Below, piece after piece: positions 1-13,773 of a DNA stretch of 64,000 nt. Every line of letters starts with the position of its first letter. The stretch's first letter is position 1. Made by a program: the position numbers and the translations under genes. The notes beneath the pieces were generated by a model. The model ran no database searches. It was given only the letters and a program-made list of their open reading frames with translations, and was not told where the DNA came from. Source of the DNA: Sesamum alatum (lineage: Eukaryota > Streptophyta > Magnoliopsida > Lamiales > Pedaliaceae); NCBI GenBank assembly GCA_034509735.1, contig JACGWO010000002.1, forward strand, positions 42,921,702 through 42,985,701, given 5' to 3'.

Positions 1-62
1 CGCTTCTCAATATTACCCACCTTCACCTTTTTTCCTTGCTCTCATGCCTCTTTTTGTCTTAG

Positions 63-1015
63 AAAGATGATCTCAGATTGGATGGAAAGCTGTGTTACTT
101 GCCCGGAACCGCAGCCTTCCAATTAGGAGTCGCCGCCGTAATCTCTCTCTGCATCGCCCAACTCTTCGGGATGTTATTGATCATTTGCAGAAAACTCCGG
201 CCGGCGGAGCGGGACAGCGGTTGTAAACTCAGAAAGCCTACAGCTTCATACATCTTGCTCATTTTCTCCTGGTTAGTATATAAATATATATATATATATC
301 CTTTTTCCTCATCATCTCAAATTGATCAAATTAAAAAACACCCTCTTCAATCTTAGAAAAAAACTCACCCAATAATTACGATGTTTTTGTATATATCAAC
401 TTCGCATTTACGCTCGACATACGTGTCATATGTATAAAATTTACGTCATATTTTAAAAAATACACCATACATAGAACGTATACAGTAAATTTTATAACAA
501 AAATACGATTTCATCTACTCTAAGAAAAAAATTTATGACATAGAAGAAAATTCAAGAACTCAAAGCAACGTGATTTGTTTGTTATTTCCTAGTAGCTTCT
601 CATTAATGGCATGTCGGACGCTGAATTTAATACTAATTTATACCAAAATCCTAGGTAAAAAAGGAACCTTGTAACGTGGACAGCTAGATACTAATTAATG
701 TACATAAACAAAACAACAAAAAAAGGCACTGAGATTACAGTTTTAATGTAATAATAAGTAGGTTATTGATGTGACAGGATCAGCTTTGGGATTGCAGTTA
801 TATTAATGAGTGGTGCGACCAGCATGAGCCGAGGTCAACCCTTTGGGGAGGGGTGGTTAGATGGCGAATGCTACTTGGTTAAAGATGGGGTGTACGTGGG
901 TTCGGCCGTACTGGGCTTGCTGGCTCTGGGCTCGACCCTCGGCTCGGCCGCCATAACCATGACGCCCAGGAAGGCTGAGGAAAACAGGAGGGTACATGCA
1001 CAGCTTGACAACTGA
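63..1015 (+). CDS. MWL: DUF1218 membrane protein, MODIFYING WALL LIGNIN-1/2 type (3' part only)
   Basis: Partial gene whose 5' exon(s) lie before the window. The first bases are intron ending in a pyrimidine tract and AG at 61-62. Exons are 63-271 and 778-1015; the split Trp codon (TG|G) joins them in frame and the stop is TGA 1013-1015. The visible 148 residues hold three hydrophobic segments (about 20-41, 60-81, 108-131), the loop GEGWLDGECYLVKDG (93-107) and a short charged tail. This is the pattern of plant DUF1218 proteins, and the loop is close to what I recall of Arabidopsis MWL-1/MWL-2, which act redundantly on secondary-wall lignin content. The assignment is from family resemblance; the wall role is known for the Arabidopsis genes and only inferred here. 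The gene converges on the decapping-5-like gene. Confidence 0.8.
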
Positions 1016-1917
1016 CAAAAATACGCAAGATTGGGATATTTTTTCTTTTTAATAGATGGAAAATGTATATAGTTTTGCTATTATATGCACCATTACAAGG
1101 GAATAGGGGAATAGCATTTCTTCCTTCTCCTCCGGCTTAAATAATTACAATGTAGATTATTTGTTCGAATTTTTCACCAGCAATATGAGAATTGTGTTAA
1201 CAAGTAACCTATGTATACGCCTGTATTTATTTACGCAGAACACCTATATTGTATTGGCTTCCTCGTTCCTGCCCTCCAACTAAGAGGTCAATCACCCTCC
1301 ATGGTTGACTGACTTCTCATCCAAAAGGGCCGGACACCCTCCAACTAAGAGGTCAATCACCCTCCATGGTTGACTGACTTCTCGTCCAAAAGGGCCGGAC
1401 ACGATGAATTACGATTCAAGAAGACAAGAACATGTTCTAGTGGTGTTCAGAACCGGAGCTACCTTAATCTTTTTATGACAAAAGAACAAAAAGGACGGAA
1501 GCAACAGCACGATATTAAGAGTAATCACATAATTTCTTATTTTAGTTTTTTATTTTATTTCTATTATCACAAAAATGCCTAAAGGCTTAGTTTCAAGTAA
1601 ACATTGATAAACATATGATTATTGGCTATCCAGCCATATTTAGGACATGTACTATAGCGCTTAAAAACTAGAGCATAATAAGTAGAGGCAGGTTCAAGAG
1701 CCAAAAAAAATACATGACCCTGCCATAACTAAGCCTGCAAAATGTGCCAAAGAGATCTGGTAATATGACTCCTCCAGGCTAAATCCCATTTATTTTCGGT
1801 CCATTATCGTTAACTAGAGTTCAGTGTTCAGAATTAGTTTATTGGAGAGCGAGTATGATTTTGTTGCGAAAACATCATCAGCAACTGCGTGGTTTTGAAT
1901 CTCACGAATTTCTTATG
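1016..1917. other. Convergent intergenic region with 3' UTRs
   Basis: About 0.9 kb between two convergent genes. It should contain both 3' untranslated regions. It includes one 65-bp tandem duplication (listed separately) and otherwise AT-rich sequence. I see no coding or RNA gene. Confidence 0.6.
1272..1401. repeat. Two-copy 65-bp tandem duplication
   Basis: Copy 1 is 1272-1336 and copy 2 is 1337-1401. The two copies are adjacent and by eye differ at one base (A/G near position 53 of the unit). Each contains CCCTCCAACTAAGAGG and ends in AAAAGGGCCGGACA. Near-identity suggests a recent duplication or an assembly artefact. No function is evident. Confidence 0.9.
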
Positions 1918-6075
<4,158 letters not shown>

Positions 6076-7132
6076 TGATGTGTGTGAATTCACCGCTAAA
6101 GAAGTCGAAATCGTGATCAAGAAAACAGAGAGGAAAACAAATGGTACATGGAAAAAACGATGAATGTTTGATTCAAGAATCTGTTAGGGCGCACTTTCGT
6201 TTGTGTGGAAATGGGAATCGGAGTTCGGCTGTATCTATTTTCGATGGTTGCAGAATTTATGGGGGGAAAGTTTGGAGACATCACCCTTTATTTTCATTTA
6301 TCGATAATTACATTCTCCTCCTCTGAATTTAGGGTTAATTACTGGCAGATCTTTATAATTTGAGAAGTTATATTTATTACTCTTGATATTTATTTCAATC
6401 TAACAATTAGATATTAAAATTTTGATATTAGTAAAAAATTAAATAAAAATTTAATATACTTCTGATTTTACTTATTATTGACTTATTGTATGTCAAATAA
6501 ATCTTATCTGATCAAACCACACTTATAAAGATAAAGTTGTATCTCGCCACATGCATCAGCACGTGTAAAAATGTCATCATTAGAAAAATATTTGTTTAAC
6601 TCGCAATAAGTGGGTAATAATTAATTTGGGTAAATATGAATTTTCATTCAAACTTATTGCTAATATCGATAAATTTAATTAATTTTGATTAATAAATGAT
6701 CTATTTATTGGACGAAACAGACGTTAAACGCACTAGATATAATGTCTTAAATTATAGAAAATCTACGTGTAATTATACCAAATTTTATGTGAGGACAATA
6801 TCCTTTTTATTTACTTTGCATCTCTACTTATTGCTTTCTTTTATTTTCCGTAACTTCTTTTTTTTTATTTTTGAAATATTTTTAAGATATACGAATCAAC
6901 ATATCATATGGGAAATAACTCTTAATAAATACATATTTGGATATTTAAGGAATCAAATCTTTTGAATTAAAATCCTCCACCTTATTTACCTGTGACGTGT
7001 TAAGACATTCTTCAATAATTACTGATCAATTAAATTTTAAATGACGTGTAAAATACTGGATCTTTTGCGCTTTAAATGCAAAAAGTAGTTCAAGTACTTC
7101 TTTTCCGATATTTTATGAATTGGGTGATTAGG
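6076..7132. other. AT-rich intergenic region, putative promoter of the DCP5-like gene
   Basis: About 1 kb of AT-rich DNA upstream of the minus-strand decapping gene and up to the edge of the fold-back transposon. It should hold that gene's 5' UTR and promoter. I see no convincing coding sequence or named regulatory motif. Confidence 0.5.
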
Positions 7133-7306
7133 GGCTTATTTATATTTTTAATTAAAAATTAAATAAAATTAATAAAATTAATATTTAATTAAAATATATA
7201 ATAATAACAGGACTAGTCGAACTCGTAATTTTATTTTTTTTTATATTGAAGTCGAATTCGACTTCATTAATACTGAAGTCGAATTCATTGAATTCGACTT
7301 CATCAA
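7133..7306 (+). repeat. Outer inverted repeat, left arm (interrupted)
   Basis: Inverted partner of about 12060-12258. It includes AACAGGACTAGTYGAACTCGT in both arms (7207-7227 here) and several GAAGTCGAAYTC palindromes. The arm is broken at 7307 by the nested element and resumes at 10419. Confidence 0.75.
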
Positions 7307-7473
7307 AGGCTTATTTATTTATTTAATATTAAGAAAATTAAAAATAACAAAAATAAATATAATATAATATATATAACATGAATGGTAAAAGTCGAACTCA
7401 AAGAGTTCGACTTTATCGAATTTTTAAGTTTTTTTTTATAAAATTTGAACTCGAACTCATGGAGTTCGACTTC
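7248..7473. repeat. Cluster of short GAAGTCGAAYTC palindromes
   Basis: Perfect or near-perfect palindromes with 12-base arms GAAGTCGAAYTC and a 3-base spacer occur at 7275-7301, 7388-7414 and 7447-7473, plus an 18-base palindrome without spacer at 7248-7265. Further copies are at 10269-10295, 10320-10346, 12060-12086, 12087-12111, 12113-12128 and, degraded, 12153-12179. All lie in terminal regions of the two nested elements. Confidence 0.9.
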
Positions 7474-7505
7474 AAACTTCAATTTTTTAATTTTATTATT
7501 ATTGT
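7308..7505 (+). repeat. Terminal inverted repeat of nested element, left
   Basis: Inverted match to about 10215-10418 with few differences. It contains two short palindromes (7388-7414, 7447-7473) and runs into an AT microsatellite. Confidence 0.8.
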
Positions 7506-7628
7506 TATTATTATTATTAATAATAATTATTATTATTCAGTCTGCGTATATTCAAATAAATATAAAAAAAATAATTACATCAAAAAGATTATATTTAAAT
7601 TAAAAATTAATTATAATAATTACAATTC

Positions 7629-9930
7629 TTAAAAATGACCGTCCGTCCCACAAGTGCGTCGGTGTCGTTGGCGCCGAGGTCTTCTTATTTCTTCACCCAT
7701 ATTTTGTATCGGTTCATCTTCAACATTATCATTATTATCTGCATTCATATGCAACCGACTTGATGATGTTGCAGAACTAGACTCTCCATAATCACGATAT
7801 GTACCAAATGCTGGAAATGGAATTGGTGAGATGTTATATTCTGGTGCATATGTTTGACTCGTGCCAAGGCCAAGGTCAAGATAAACCTGTCCATAATAAG
7901 GTTGTTGGCTTGGCATGTATGAAGCTTAATCAAACCAATCACTTTGTTGGGGTAGTTGAGGCACGTAGCAATCCTGATATACATTTAGAGGTGTATGCAC
8001 TGTCGATGGACCAGCTATATCTGCCCCAATAGTATCATCACCTCTAAGTTAACTTGTAGACATTCTGTTATTGCTTCTCCTTTGTCTGTGGGACGTAGAC
8101 GGAGCATTATCATGTGGCGTTGCTTGTTGTTCGGGCTGATTATCCCTCGAAAAACGAGAAAGCATTTCACGAAGTTCAATCATTCCGATAATAAACCGCT
8201 GATACATTTGCAAAGCCTCTTCGAAATTGGTTGGTGGAGGTTCAACACTTAGATGAAGGGCCTCTGCATATTGCTCCTACACTAATTTTAAAATAATGAA
8301 TTTAAATCTAAGAGAAAATGGGTGTAACATGAATCAAGTTTTATTGCACAACATACCAAATGTTGTATTGTTGGTGCATGTCCAGGTTGATAGTCACTCT
8401 CTACACGTCTATCAGTAGATGATGAGACGAATCGACGAGTTATTCTACCGTACCAATTCCAATATCCATTTTCTGTATCTCTTCCGTTGGAAATGGGTGG
8501 TCAGCGCACAATCGTTTCATCTCATCTACCCCATCTACTAACGTATATCGCGTGATGAGTCTCCCAATTTGTGCCCCCACGTGCTCTACGGGAAATGTTA
8601 TGGAGGCTCATTTCCCGACTGTCTGTACCCTGTGGAATGTCTTACCTCATTCCGAATTGACGAAGTACCCATTCGGGATGATGCATTTCCACAATGGCAT
8701 AAAAGATTAGGAGACATATTGATGTCCACAACTGAGGGTTGAACTCATCTGAGTGGGCTAGAATATTCTCCAAATTCATGTCGTACGGCTGCCATAGAAA
8801 CTGAAATAAAAGCAAATATGTTAAATTAGTGGATAATTAATATTCATAAATAAATATGCATAACGATGAGTCTTGTTTACCTTATCAGCCGTCATGCTAT
8901 CTAGCATATATCTAAATACCCGGACAGTCCACCGTACAGTGCGGGTGAAGTTATGTTTTTTGTTCCACGTTGCATCGTACGGTGGTATTGGAAGGAGCTG
9001 ATTATTATAAGTTTGTATTGGCCCCATCGTTACACGTTCATCACCAAGACCGGGTGTTATTGGTGTGATACGCGACCAAGCCCAAATCTGTAAAATAATA
9101 AGCTTGTTTCAAAAATAAAATACTGCAATAAGTTAGTTAATGACAAATATAAAATATTTAATGTTACCTGTAGTAACTGCAACGAGCCACCAATTTAGGC
9201 TTTGCCTTTGGTGCTGGCATTGCATAATTCGCAGTACAAGAATGCGAGCACAGCACTGGCCCAGCTATAGTTTTGGGTGGCGCCGATATCCTCTAATTTC
9301 TGGACATAAGTAATGATACCAGATGCCCGGATGAGTCAGGGAACATCACCCCACCGAAAAGAATTAATGTCATACAACGTGCGTATTGTACGACATTGGG
9401 GAACGGTGTGTTATCATCAATTCTGATCGGTGTAATGTGACGCAAAATTGCATTTATGGACACACGCGAACTCCTAAGTTCCCCTTCGTATGGCTAAAAG
9501 CCCAAATAAAGAGCACAATATTCCTGTCATTCGGTAGTAGATCTCTCCCGATCCACTCCGGTGATGGCAAGTCCGTCTATTGGGAGTCCCCAAATTATTT
9601 GGGCGTCTTGTAGGGTTCTTGTCGCTTCCCCTACGGTGAAGTGAAACGTGTGTGTTTCAAGGCGCCACCTCTCAACCAGTGCTGTGATAAAATGCGCATC
9701 ATACACAATTCTGCCGCATCGGTACACACCATAAAACCCCATTTCGTGTAGTACTGCCAACACCCTATGATGTGGGGCATGCTCTTGAAAGTGTGTCCAA
9801 AATGCACCATCCGCACATCGTGCCTTTAAAGGTTCATCTAAATCGCCATCAACACCTCATCAGACCTGTGTTGCCTTTGTGATGACAACACGGTTTCATC
9901 GTGTGGACCATACACTTATCTTCTGTCCAT
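7629..9930 (-). pseudogene. Plant mobile domain (PMD/MAIN-like) gene, degraded, inside the nested element
   Basis: Minus-strand pieces in several frames match the plant mobile domain family (often annotated as 'serine/threonine-protein phosphatase 7 long form homolog' or MAIN-LIKE). The first clear block (about 9810-9527) has GFYGVYRCGRIVYDAHFITA, then ALVERWRLETHTFH and WGLPIDG. Later blocks include LFGGVMFPDSSGH (near 9335), a segment at 9027-8881 ending before a plausible intron, FLWQPYDMN (near 8800), and the C-terminal tail 7916-7629 ending in RRPRRQRHRRTCGTDGHF. In-frame stops and frameshifts separate the blocks, so no intact protein is possible. A likely start is ATG at 9930. Host MAIN/MAIL proteins act in silencing and genome stability; transposon copies are common in plants. 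Confidence 0.75.
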
Positions 9931-10204
9931 ATTTTACAATAGCTAACGTTTGGTATAGAGTGAAAATGTTTGAAAAATTACGATAAACTTCAGTGTAAAT
10001 TCAAATTATTGGAAGAAATATAGGAGGTAACGTTTGGTGTAAAGGCATGTTACACATTGAAGATGATCCACCTTATATAGACACATTGAAGAGGGTCACG
10101 GGTTTTTTTAAAAAACCCGTGACCCAAAGCTGCAAGACCAAGGTTGTTGCAGCACATGTCACGGGCTTGCTAGCCAGTGACTCGCTTTTTTTTTTTAAAT
10201 GAAC

Positions 10205-10214
<10 letters not shown>

Positions 10215-10244
<30 letters not shown>

Positions 10245-10418
10245 TTTTTTTAAAAAAAAGAAAAAGTTGAAGTCGAACTCACGGAGTTCGACTTCATGTT
10301 TCATAAAAAAAAAATTGATAAAATCGAACTCTTTGAGTTCGACTTTTACCATTCATGTTATATAAATTATATTATATTTATTTTTGTTATTTTGAATTTT
10401 CTTAATATTAAATAAGCC
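10215..10418 (-). repeat. Terminal inverted repeat of nested element, right
   Basis: Inverted counterpart of 7308-7505. It contains an (AAT)n tract at about 10204-10241 at its inner edge and the palindromes 10269-10295 and 10320-10346. Confidence 0.8.
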
Positions 10419-10427
10419 CTTTAACAG

Positions 10428-10740
10428 AAGTCTTAATTTTAAATTCATTAGTGCACGTTTGAATCTATTACATACTTTTTTTTAATATAAAATGTATTAA
10501 TCTTTTAATTTATTACAATTACAAATTTAAATAATAATTAAATTCTTTAATAAATTTAATATTGACACAAAAAAATTAGAATAATTACAATTATTAAAAA
10601 TGATTGTCCATCACACGAGTGTGTCGGTGCCGTTGGCATTGTCTATTGGCTCATTTTGATCATTATCATCATTATCGGTATTAATATGAAACCGATTTGA
10701 TCATGTTGTAGCACTTGACTCCACATAATAAGCTTGTGGT
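10428..10740 (+). repeat. Inner part of fold-back left arm with a PMD 3'-end remnant
   Basis: Inverted match to about 11745-12055. It contains a decayed copy of the PMD C-terminal tail: the region around 10610-10640 mirrors the GTGCGTCGGTGTCGTTGGC stretch near 7654, and 10655-10720 mirrors the Asp/Asn-rich stretch just upstream. It is not translatable. Confidence 0.7.
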
Positions 10741-11745
10741 TAGCTTGGTTGACTCATGACAAGGCCAAGGTCAAGATCAACATGTCTATAATAAGCTTGT
10801 GGTTGGCTTGGTTGACTCATGACAAGGCCAAGGTCAATATAACATGTTATAATAAGCATGTGGTTGGCTTGGTTGACTCATGACAAGGCCAAGGTCAAGA
10901 TAACATGTTATAATAAGCCTATGGTTGGCTTGGTTGACTCATGATAAGGCCAAGGTCAAGATAACCACATGCTTATTATAACAAGTTATTTTGACCTTGG
11001 TCTTGTCATGAGTCAACCAAGCCAACCACAGGCTTATTATAACAGGTTATCTTAACCTTGGCCTTGCCACGAATCAACCAAGCCAACCCCAAGCATATTA
11101 TAATATGCTTCGTGGCAAGGCCAAGGTCAAGATCAACCTGTCCATAATAAGCTTGTGGTTGGCTTGGTTAACTCATGATAAAGCCAAGATCAAGATAACC
11201 TATTATAATATGCTTGGGGTTGGCTTGGTTGACTCATGACAAGGCCAAGGTCAAGATAACCTATTATAATATGCTTGGGGTTGGCTTGGTTGACTCATGA
11301 CAAGGCCAATGTCAAGATAACCTATTATAATATGCTTGGGGTTGGCTTGGTTTACTCATGACAAGGCCAATGTCAAAATAACTTGTTATAATAAGTCTCT
11401 GGTTAGCTTGGTTGACTCATGACAAGTCCAAGGTCAAGATAACCACAGGCTTATTATAACAGGTTATCTTGACCTTGGCCTTGTCATGAATCAACCAAGT
11501 CAACCACAGGTTTATTATAACAGGTTATCTTGACCTTGATTTTGCCACGAGTCAACCAAGCCAACCCCAAGCATATTATAATAGGTTATCTTGACCTTGG
11601 CCTTGTCATGAGTCAACCAAGCCAACCACAAGTTTATTATGGACATGTTGATCTTGACCTTGGCCTTATGATGAGCTTATTATAACAAGTTATCTTGACC
11701 TTGACCTTGTCATGAGTTAACCAAGCCAACCACAAGCTTATTATG
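10741..11745. repeat. 61-63 bp tandem array with alternating orientation, derived from PMD coding sequence
   Basis: The repeat core is GACTCATGACAAGGCCAAGG followed by TCAAGATAAC, an AT-rich spacer and TTGGCTTGGTT. Forward copies start at 10751, 10814, 10875 and 10936 (first spacing 63, then 61). Two reversed copies follow (about 10965-11100), then forward copies at 11170, 11231, 11292, 11353 and 11414 at exactly 61-bp spacing, then reversed copies to about 11745. The core matches the antisense of the Gln/Tyr/Gly and Leu-Asp-Leu-Gly-Leu-Gly tail of the PMD frame at about 7860-7916. A 61-bp period is not a multiple of three, so it no longer encodes a repeat protein. Inverted blocks could form large hairpins. 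Confidence 0.85.
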
Positions 11746-12059
11746 TGGAGTCAAGTGCTACAACATCATCAAATCGGCTTCATTTAATACCAATAATGAT
11801 GATAATGATCAAAATGAGCCAATACAGAATACCAACGGCACCGACACATTCGTGGGACGCACAATTATTTTTAATAATTGTAATTATTTTATTTTTTTGT
11901 GTTAATATTAAATTTATTAAAGAATTTAATTATTATTTAAATTTATAATAAATTAAAATATTATTATATTTTATATTATTAAAATAATTTTTTTTTAAAA
12001 AAAAAATATGTAATAGATTCAAACTGTAGACTAAGGAATTTAAAATTAAGACTTCTGTT

Positions 12060-12258
12060 GAAGTCGAATTCACGGAATTTGACTTCAAGTCGAATTCCCT
12101 GAATTCGACTTCAAGTTGAATTCAACTTCAATATAAAATAAAAAAAAATTATGAAGTCGAACTCTACGAGTTCAACTAGTCCTGTTATTATTATATATTT
12201 TAATTAAATATTAATTTTATTATTTTTTTAAATTTTAAATTAAAAATATAAATAAGCC
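12060..12258 (-). repeat. Outer inverted repeat, right arm (uninterrupted)
   Basis: Inverted partner of 7133-7306. It ends in AATAAGCC at 12258. The continuous sequence near 12055-12065 serves as the empty-site reference for the insertion in the left arm. Confidence 0.75.
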
Positions 12259-13069
12259 ACTTCCATGCGCATACAAATACAGTAATATTTTTATTGAATT
12301 AATAATTTATAATCAAAATAGAATTGAGTAAAATAAAATATAGAGAATAAATGGATAAAAGATTTTCATATATAAAGAAAAATATAGATGAGTGAGATAA
12401 TAAGCAGAGAGAAGTACTTACCTGAACATGAAAACTGAAAAAATAAAATAAATAAAATAAATTTTAAAATAAAAATAAAATTAACAGACCAAAATTAGGA
12501 GACACCAAATTGGTCTTCTCCCTTAATAATAAGATTTTTTTCTTTTAAATTATGAGCAAAATTGGTTGCCCAACTCCCATTCAAAGACTCAGCGACTAAC
12601 TTCAATATGTTTAATTAATATTTCCTTATAACAAAATTATTTCATAAAATTATTTTTGTTCATGGTTATTAAAATTAAGTTCTATAATAAAAACTGTTTT
12701 CTTACATTTTTTGAATGGATGAATAAAAAATTTATGCTTTTTGAAATTTGAAGAATTAGTAAATACATTAATTTAAGAATAATATTTTTACTTATCATTC
12801 ACAGTTGTAACTTTTGTTTTAGCTATAGGACCTCTGCACAAAATCAATGATAAGTATGTACCCATATATATATATAAAAAAAAAAAATATTTGAAGCACG
12901 AATAAACCATCATAGTATAATAAAATGGTTAAAAGAATACTTGGAAGATAAATAGAAAAAAATGGTATTTTTTATAAAAATTAAAAAAATATATGATATG
13001 GTATCTATTAATTATTTAAAATAAAATACTTGATATAATTTTTGAATAAATACACAATATTGTTAAGGG
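12259..13069. other. AT-rich intergenic DNA
   Basis: About 0.8 kb between the fold-back element and the LTR element. It is very AT-rich with short A and TA runs (for example near 12871-12890). I see no gene. Confidence 0.5.
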
Positions 13070-13074
13070 ACTGT

Positions 13075-13759
13075 TGTGGCAATTTTGTGGCCCATGTCCC
13101 CTCAAATTGTAGCCCAAGTTCCCCTAGCCCCTCTGGCCCACTTAACTCGCCTAGCCCACCTTTGTTGACCCGCCCCGGCTATGTTGCTCAAAAGGATTTT
13201 CTCCCTTTGTGTTTGGCATAACCCTAATTTTGCAGTCCTCTTTCTTCTTCCTCATCTGACGCCTCGTCTCCTTTACCTCCATGTTTTTCTCCACCAACGC
13301 CTTCCGAGACCTCTGTGTTATCTCCATGGCTACCTCTCTCAATCACTATAAATCCCGATGGTGGATTTCTGGTGATGGATATGTAGTAGAATACAAAATC
13401 TCCTATTTGTGAGCAAAAGCTTTGTGTGAGTCTTCTGTGGTTGCTTTGTGCGAGTCCTTTGTGGGTTTTCTGGGCTGAGCAATCGTGTGGATTGCTGGCG
13501 TTTGGGGACGGTGGGCTCCCTCCATCAGATCTGAGAATCTAAGTCGATTCTCGTCTTTTGGTTCTACTGTAATTTACCTACATACATATATATATTTTTA
13601 CTATTTTTACTAACCACCTCTTTGTGTTCTTCTGAAAATTCCCCATAATCCAAATCTGTAACTTTAAAGGGGTTATTGTTGTAAACCCTCATTCTTGCCT
13701 GTAATAGTAAGTTAAGATTCTTGTTTTGGGTTCATCACTGGAGGGGTAAAATCCCAACA
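13075..13759 (+). repeat. 5' LTR of gag-only element
   Basis: 685 bp, TG...CA ends. The 3' LTR copy shows many substitutions and short indels, including extra sequence in the 3' copy around 15520-15550, so the insertion is not recent. A TATA-like stretch occurs near 13585-13595. Confidence 0.85.
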
Positions 13760-13760
13760 G

Positions 13761-13773
13761 TGGTATCAGAGCC
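13761..13773 (+). other. Primer-binding site (tRNA-iMet type)
   Basis: TGGTATCAGAGCC, one base after the 5' LTR. This is the usual plant LTR-element primer site complementary to the 3' end of initiator methionine tRNA. Confidence 0.9.

Larger units (their letters stand above)
7307..10418. mobile_element. Nested Mutator-like element carrying a PMD pseudogene
   Basis: A 3.1-kb insertion bounded by terminal inverted repeats of roughly 190-200 bp (7308-7505 and about 10215-10418), both starting GGCTTATTTA and sharing long blocks such as AACATGAATGGTAAAAGTCG. The flanks read CTTCATCAA (7298-7306) and CTTTAACAG (10419-10427). The uninterrupted right arm of the host element reads CTTCAACAG at the matching place, so both flanks look like decayed copies of one 9-bp target, the length expected for Mutator. 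No MURA-type transposase frame is visible; the only cargo is the PMD pseudogene on the minus strand. It is therefore probably a non-autonomous or decayed MULE. Confidence 0.7.
7133..12258. mobile_element. Composite fold-back element of the PMD-carrying Mutator-like family
   Basis: Both ends are GGCTTATTTATATTTTTAAT in opposite orientation (left from 7133, right ending 12258). The arms continue as an imperfect inverted repeat: left 7133-7306 plus 10419 to about 10740, right about 11745-12258. Each arm holds the terminal repeat, short palindromes and then the 3' end of a plant-mobile-domain reading frame, so the unit looks like two 3' ends of one element family joined head to head. A second element of the same family is inserted at 7307-10418, and the centre is a tandem array. 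The 9 bases flanking the outer ends do not match, so no target duplication is visible. Assignment to the Mutator superfamily rests on the PMD gene, the long terminal repeats and the 9-bp duplication of the nested copy. Confidence 0.7.

Noticed and set aside
6076..6120. Upstream in-frame ATG (6120) as start of the DCP5-like protein
   Set aside because: It would add 15 residues unlike the family; the ATG at 6075 gives a normal Ser-rich N-terminus. It cannot be fully excluded without transcript data.
10741..11745. Regular ~61-bp repeats as a CRISPR-like array
   Set aside because: Plant nuclear DNA; repeats are contiguous with no unique spacers, occur in both orientations and match a transposon gene tail.
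7133..12258. Outer fold-back ends as a recent insertion with intact target duplication
   Set aside because: The 9 bases outside the two ends (GTGATTAGG and ACTTCCATG) do not match.
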